A stretch of DNA of 64,000 nucleotides, taken from Hordeum vulgare subsp. vulgare (lineage: Eukaryota; Streptophyta; Magnoliopsida; Poales; Poaceae). The position numbers and the translations under genes were made by a program. Below the pieces are notes generated by a model. It was given only the letters and a program-made list of their open reading frames with translations. It was not told where the DNA came from and did not search any database. Shown one piece after another: positions 61,550 to 64,000 of the stretch (position 1 is its first letter; each line of letters starts with the position of its first letter). The stretch lies in NCBI RefSeq assembly GCF_904849725.1, contig NC_058519.1, positions 187,167,703-187,231,702 of the forward strand, in the 5' to 3' direction.

Positions 61550-64000
61550 TTACATCGTGATGTATAGAACACCCATAGCATTATGGTGTTGATCATGTTT
61601 TTCTCGAGGAAGAGGTTTAGTCAACGGGTCTGCAACATTCAGACCCGTATGTACTTTACAAATCTCTATTACTCCACTCTGGACATGGTCGTCGATGGAG
61701 TTGTAGCGGCGTTTGATGTGCTTCGTCTTCCGGTGAAACCTGGGCTCCTTGGCTTTGACAATGGCCCCAGTGTTATCACAGAAGAGTGTCATTGGACCCG
61801 ACGCGCTTGGAACCACTCCAAGGTCGGTGATGAGCTCCCTCATCCAAATTCCTTCATGAGCCGCTTCTGGAGCAGCTATGTACTCCGCTTCACATGTAGA
61901 TGCAGCCACGACTTCTTGCTTGCTGCTGCACCAGCTCACTGCCCCACCATTCAAAACATACATGTATCCGGTCTGTGACTTAGAGTCATCCGGATCTGTG
62001 TCGAAGCTAGCATCAACGTAACGCTTTACGACGAGCTCTTCGTCACCTCCATAAACGAGAAACATCTCCTTAGTCCTCTTCAGGTACTTAAGGATATCCT
62101 TGACCGCTGTCCAGTGTTCCATACTGGGATCACTTTGGTACCTCCCTACCAAACTTATGGCAAGGTTTATATTAGGTCTGGTACACAACATGGCATACAT
62201 TAGAGAGCCTACAGTTGAAGCGTAGGGGACAATACTCATCTTCTCTCTATCTGCTGTCGTGGTCGGTGACTGAGTCTTACTCAATCTCATACCTTGCAAA
62301 ACTGGCAAGAACCCCTTCTTTGAGTTTTCCATATTGAACTTCTTCAAAATCTTGTCAAGGTATGTACTTTGCGAAAGACCTATGAGGCGTCTCGATCTAT
62401 CTCTCTAGATCTTGATGCCTAATATGTATGCAGCTTCTCCAAGGTCCTTCATCGAAAAACTCTTGTTCAAATAGGCCTTTATGCTCTCCAACATTTCTAT
62501 ATTATTCCCCATCAATAATATGTCATCCACATACAGTATGAGGAAAGCTACAGAGCTCCGACTCACTTTCTTGTACGGACAGGCTTCTCCGTAAACCTGT
62601 ATGAACCCAAACGCTTTAATCACCTCATTGAAGCGAATGTTCCAACTCCGACATGCTTGCAACGGCCCATAGATGGAGCGCTGGAGCTTGCACACTTTGT
62701 TAGCACCCTTAGGGTCGACAAAATCTTCTGGTTGCATCATATACAACTCTTCCTTAAGATTCCCGTTAAGGAACGTTGTTTTGACGTCCATTTGCCAAAT
62801 TTCATAATCATAAAAGCCGGCAATTGCTAACATGATTCAGACTGATTTCAGCTTCGCTACGGGAGAGAAAGTCTCTTCGTAGTCAACTCCTTGAATTTGT
62901 CGAAAACCCTTTGCGACAAGTCGAGCTTTATAAACGGTCACATTACCGTTTGCATCGGTCTTCTTCTTGAAGATCCATTTATTTTCTATGGCTCGCCGGT
63001 CATCGGGCAAGTCCACCAAAGTCCATACTTTGTTCTCATACATGGATCCTATCTCGGATTTCATAGCCTCAAGCCATTTGTTGGAATCCGGGCCCTCCAT
63101 TGCTTCTTCATAGTTCGAAGGTTCAACGTTGTCTAACAACATGATTTCCATCACAGGGTTGCCGTACCACTCTGGTGCGGAGCGTGCCCTTGTGGACCTT
63201 CCGGATTCAGTAGTAACTTGACCCGAAGCTTCATGATCATTATCATTAACTTCCTCTTCAGTTGGTGTAGGCGCCACAGGAACAATTTCTCATGCTGCGC
63301 TACTTCCCTGTTCGAGAGGGGGTGTAATTACCTCATCAAGTTCTACTTTCCTCCCACCTACTTCTTTCGAGAGAAACTCTTTCTCTAGAAAGGATCTGTT
63401 CTTGGCAACAAAGGTTTTACCTTCGGATCTAAGATACAAGGTATACCCAATAGTTTCCTTAGGGTATCCTATGAATACGCATTTCTCCGCTTTGGGTTCG
63501 AGCTTCTCTCGTTGAAGTTTCTTCACATAAGCATCGCAGCCCCAAACTTTAAGAAACGACAACTTAGGTTTCTTGCCAAACCATAGTTCATACGGGTCGT
63601 CTCAACGGATTTAGACGGTGCCCTATTTAAAGTGACTGCTGCAGTTTCTAATGCGTATCCCCAAAATGATAGCGGTAAGTCGGTAAGAGACATCATAGAT
63701 CGTACCATATCTAATAAAGTGCGATTACGACGTTCAGACACTCTGTTGCGTTGCGGTGTGCCAGGCGGGGTCAGTTGTGAAATGATTCCACACTTCCTCA
63801 CGTGTGTGCCAAACTGGTGACTCAAATATTCTCCTCCACGATCAGATCGTTGACACTTAATTTTTCTGTCATGTTGATTCTCAACCTCACTCTGAAATTC
63901 CTTGAACTTTTCAAACGTCTCAGATTTGTGCTTCATCAAGTAGATATACCCATATCTACTCAAATCATCAGTGAGAGTGAGAACATAACGGTAGCCACCG
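61550..64000 (-). pseudogene. Copia E pol, partial at window end, broken
   Basis: The 3' half of a BARE/WIS/Angela polyprotein, read right to left: integrase core (63963 downward, QRSDRGGEYLSHQFG, SERRNRTLLDMVRSMM), linker, reverse transcriptase with KNKWIFKKKTDANG-like finger region and intact YVDDILLMGNN (about 62530), then RNase H with GAVSWCSSKQEVVAASTCEA and CDNTGAIVKAKEPRF to the stop at 61550. Breaks: a frameshift near 63595, and stops near 63290, 62835 (TGA, between KLKSV and IMLAI) and 62405 (TAG, after GIKI). The catalytic box is whole, unlike copia A. Gag, protease and the 5' LTR lie outside the window. Confidence 0.93.

Overview
The window looks like intergenic nuclear DNA of a Triticeae grass (wheat, Aegilops or barley group). 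The evidence is that almost everything in it is LTR retrotransposon of kinds typical of those genomes: BARE/WIS/Angela-type Ty1-copia elements, a long-LTR copia solo LTR of SIRE/Maximus type, a Ty3-gypsy chromovirus of Tekay/Del type, and a gag-protease-only gypsy element. I see no intact host gene. The only recognisable nuclear gene is a decayed DEDDy 3'-5' exonuclease-like copy at 26421-27119 (minus).

Layout. 1-1867: unassigned DNA, then a GC-rich minisatellite and a degenerate short-motif array that look like part of a DNA transposon. 1868-26288: a small minus-strand LTR element with a 1.4-kb interior and about 830-bp LTRs (TGTCGG...CCGACA type), partly tandem-duplicated. Its left LTR is split by a SIRE-like solo LTR (1932-2371 plus 20558-22816). 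That solo LTR is itself split by about 18.2 kb of organelle-derived DNA (2372-20557), and the organelle block carries a BARE-type solo LTR (5786-7612). 26289-29500: low-repeat DNA with the exonuclease pseudogene. 29600-31983: 3' part of a minus-strand gypsy-like element. 31984-46860: a BARE-like copia lacking its 5' LTR, whose 3' LTR is split by a complete gag-protease gypsy element (37075-45053). 46861-57610: a Tekay-type chromovirus with a truncated 5' LTR and an extra ORF ahead of gag. 57611-59749: the 5' end of a minus-strand BARE-like element. 59750-64000: a second minus-strand BARE-like element inserted in the LTR of the first and running off the window.

The organelle block is the most unusual part. 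It is a mosaic of short plastid pieces (psaA, psaB twice, psaJ, rpoB, ndhF, rps3 with the first rpl16 exon, rps12, rbcL, atpB, psbA, 16S, 23S, 4.5S, trnI, a stub of trnT) and mitochondrial pieces (rrn18, rrn26), plus unassigned mitochondrial-looking DNA and a Ty3 gag fragment. Pieces that are neighbours here are not neighbours in a grass plastome. This fits either a direct multi-fragment transfer of both organelles, or a mitochondrial segment already rich in plastid-derived DNA.

No genes work together here. The value of the window is its insertion history, which can be read from target-site duplications: CTCTA, GCGGG (one copy ACGGG), AGTTC and ATGCC. All retrotransposon reading frames seen are broken by stops or frameshifts. 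All boundaries and identities were made by eye, without alignment software.
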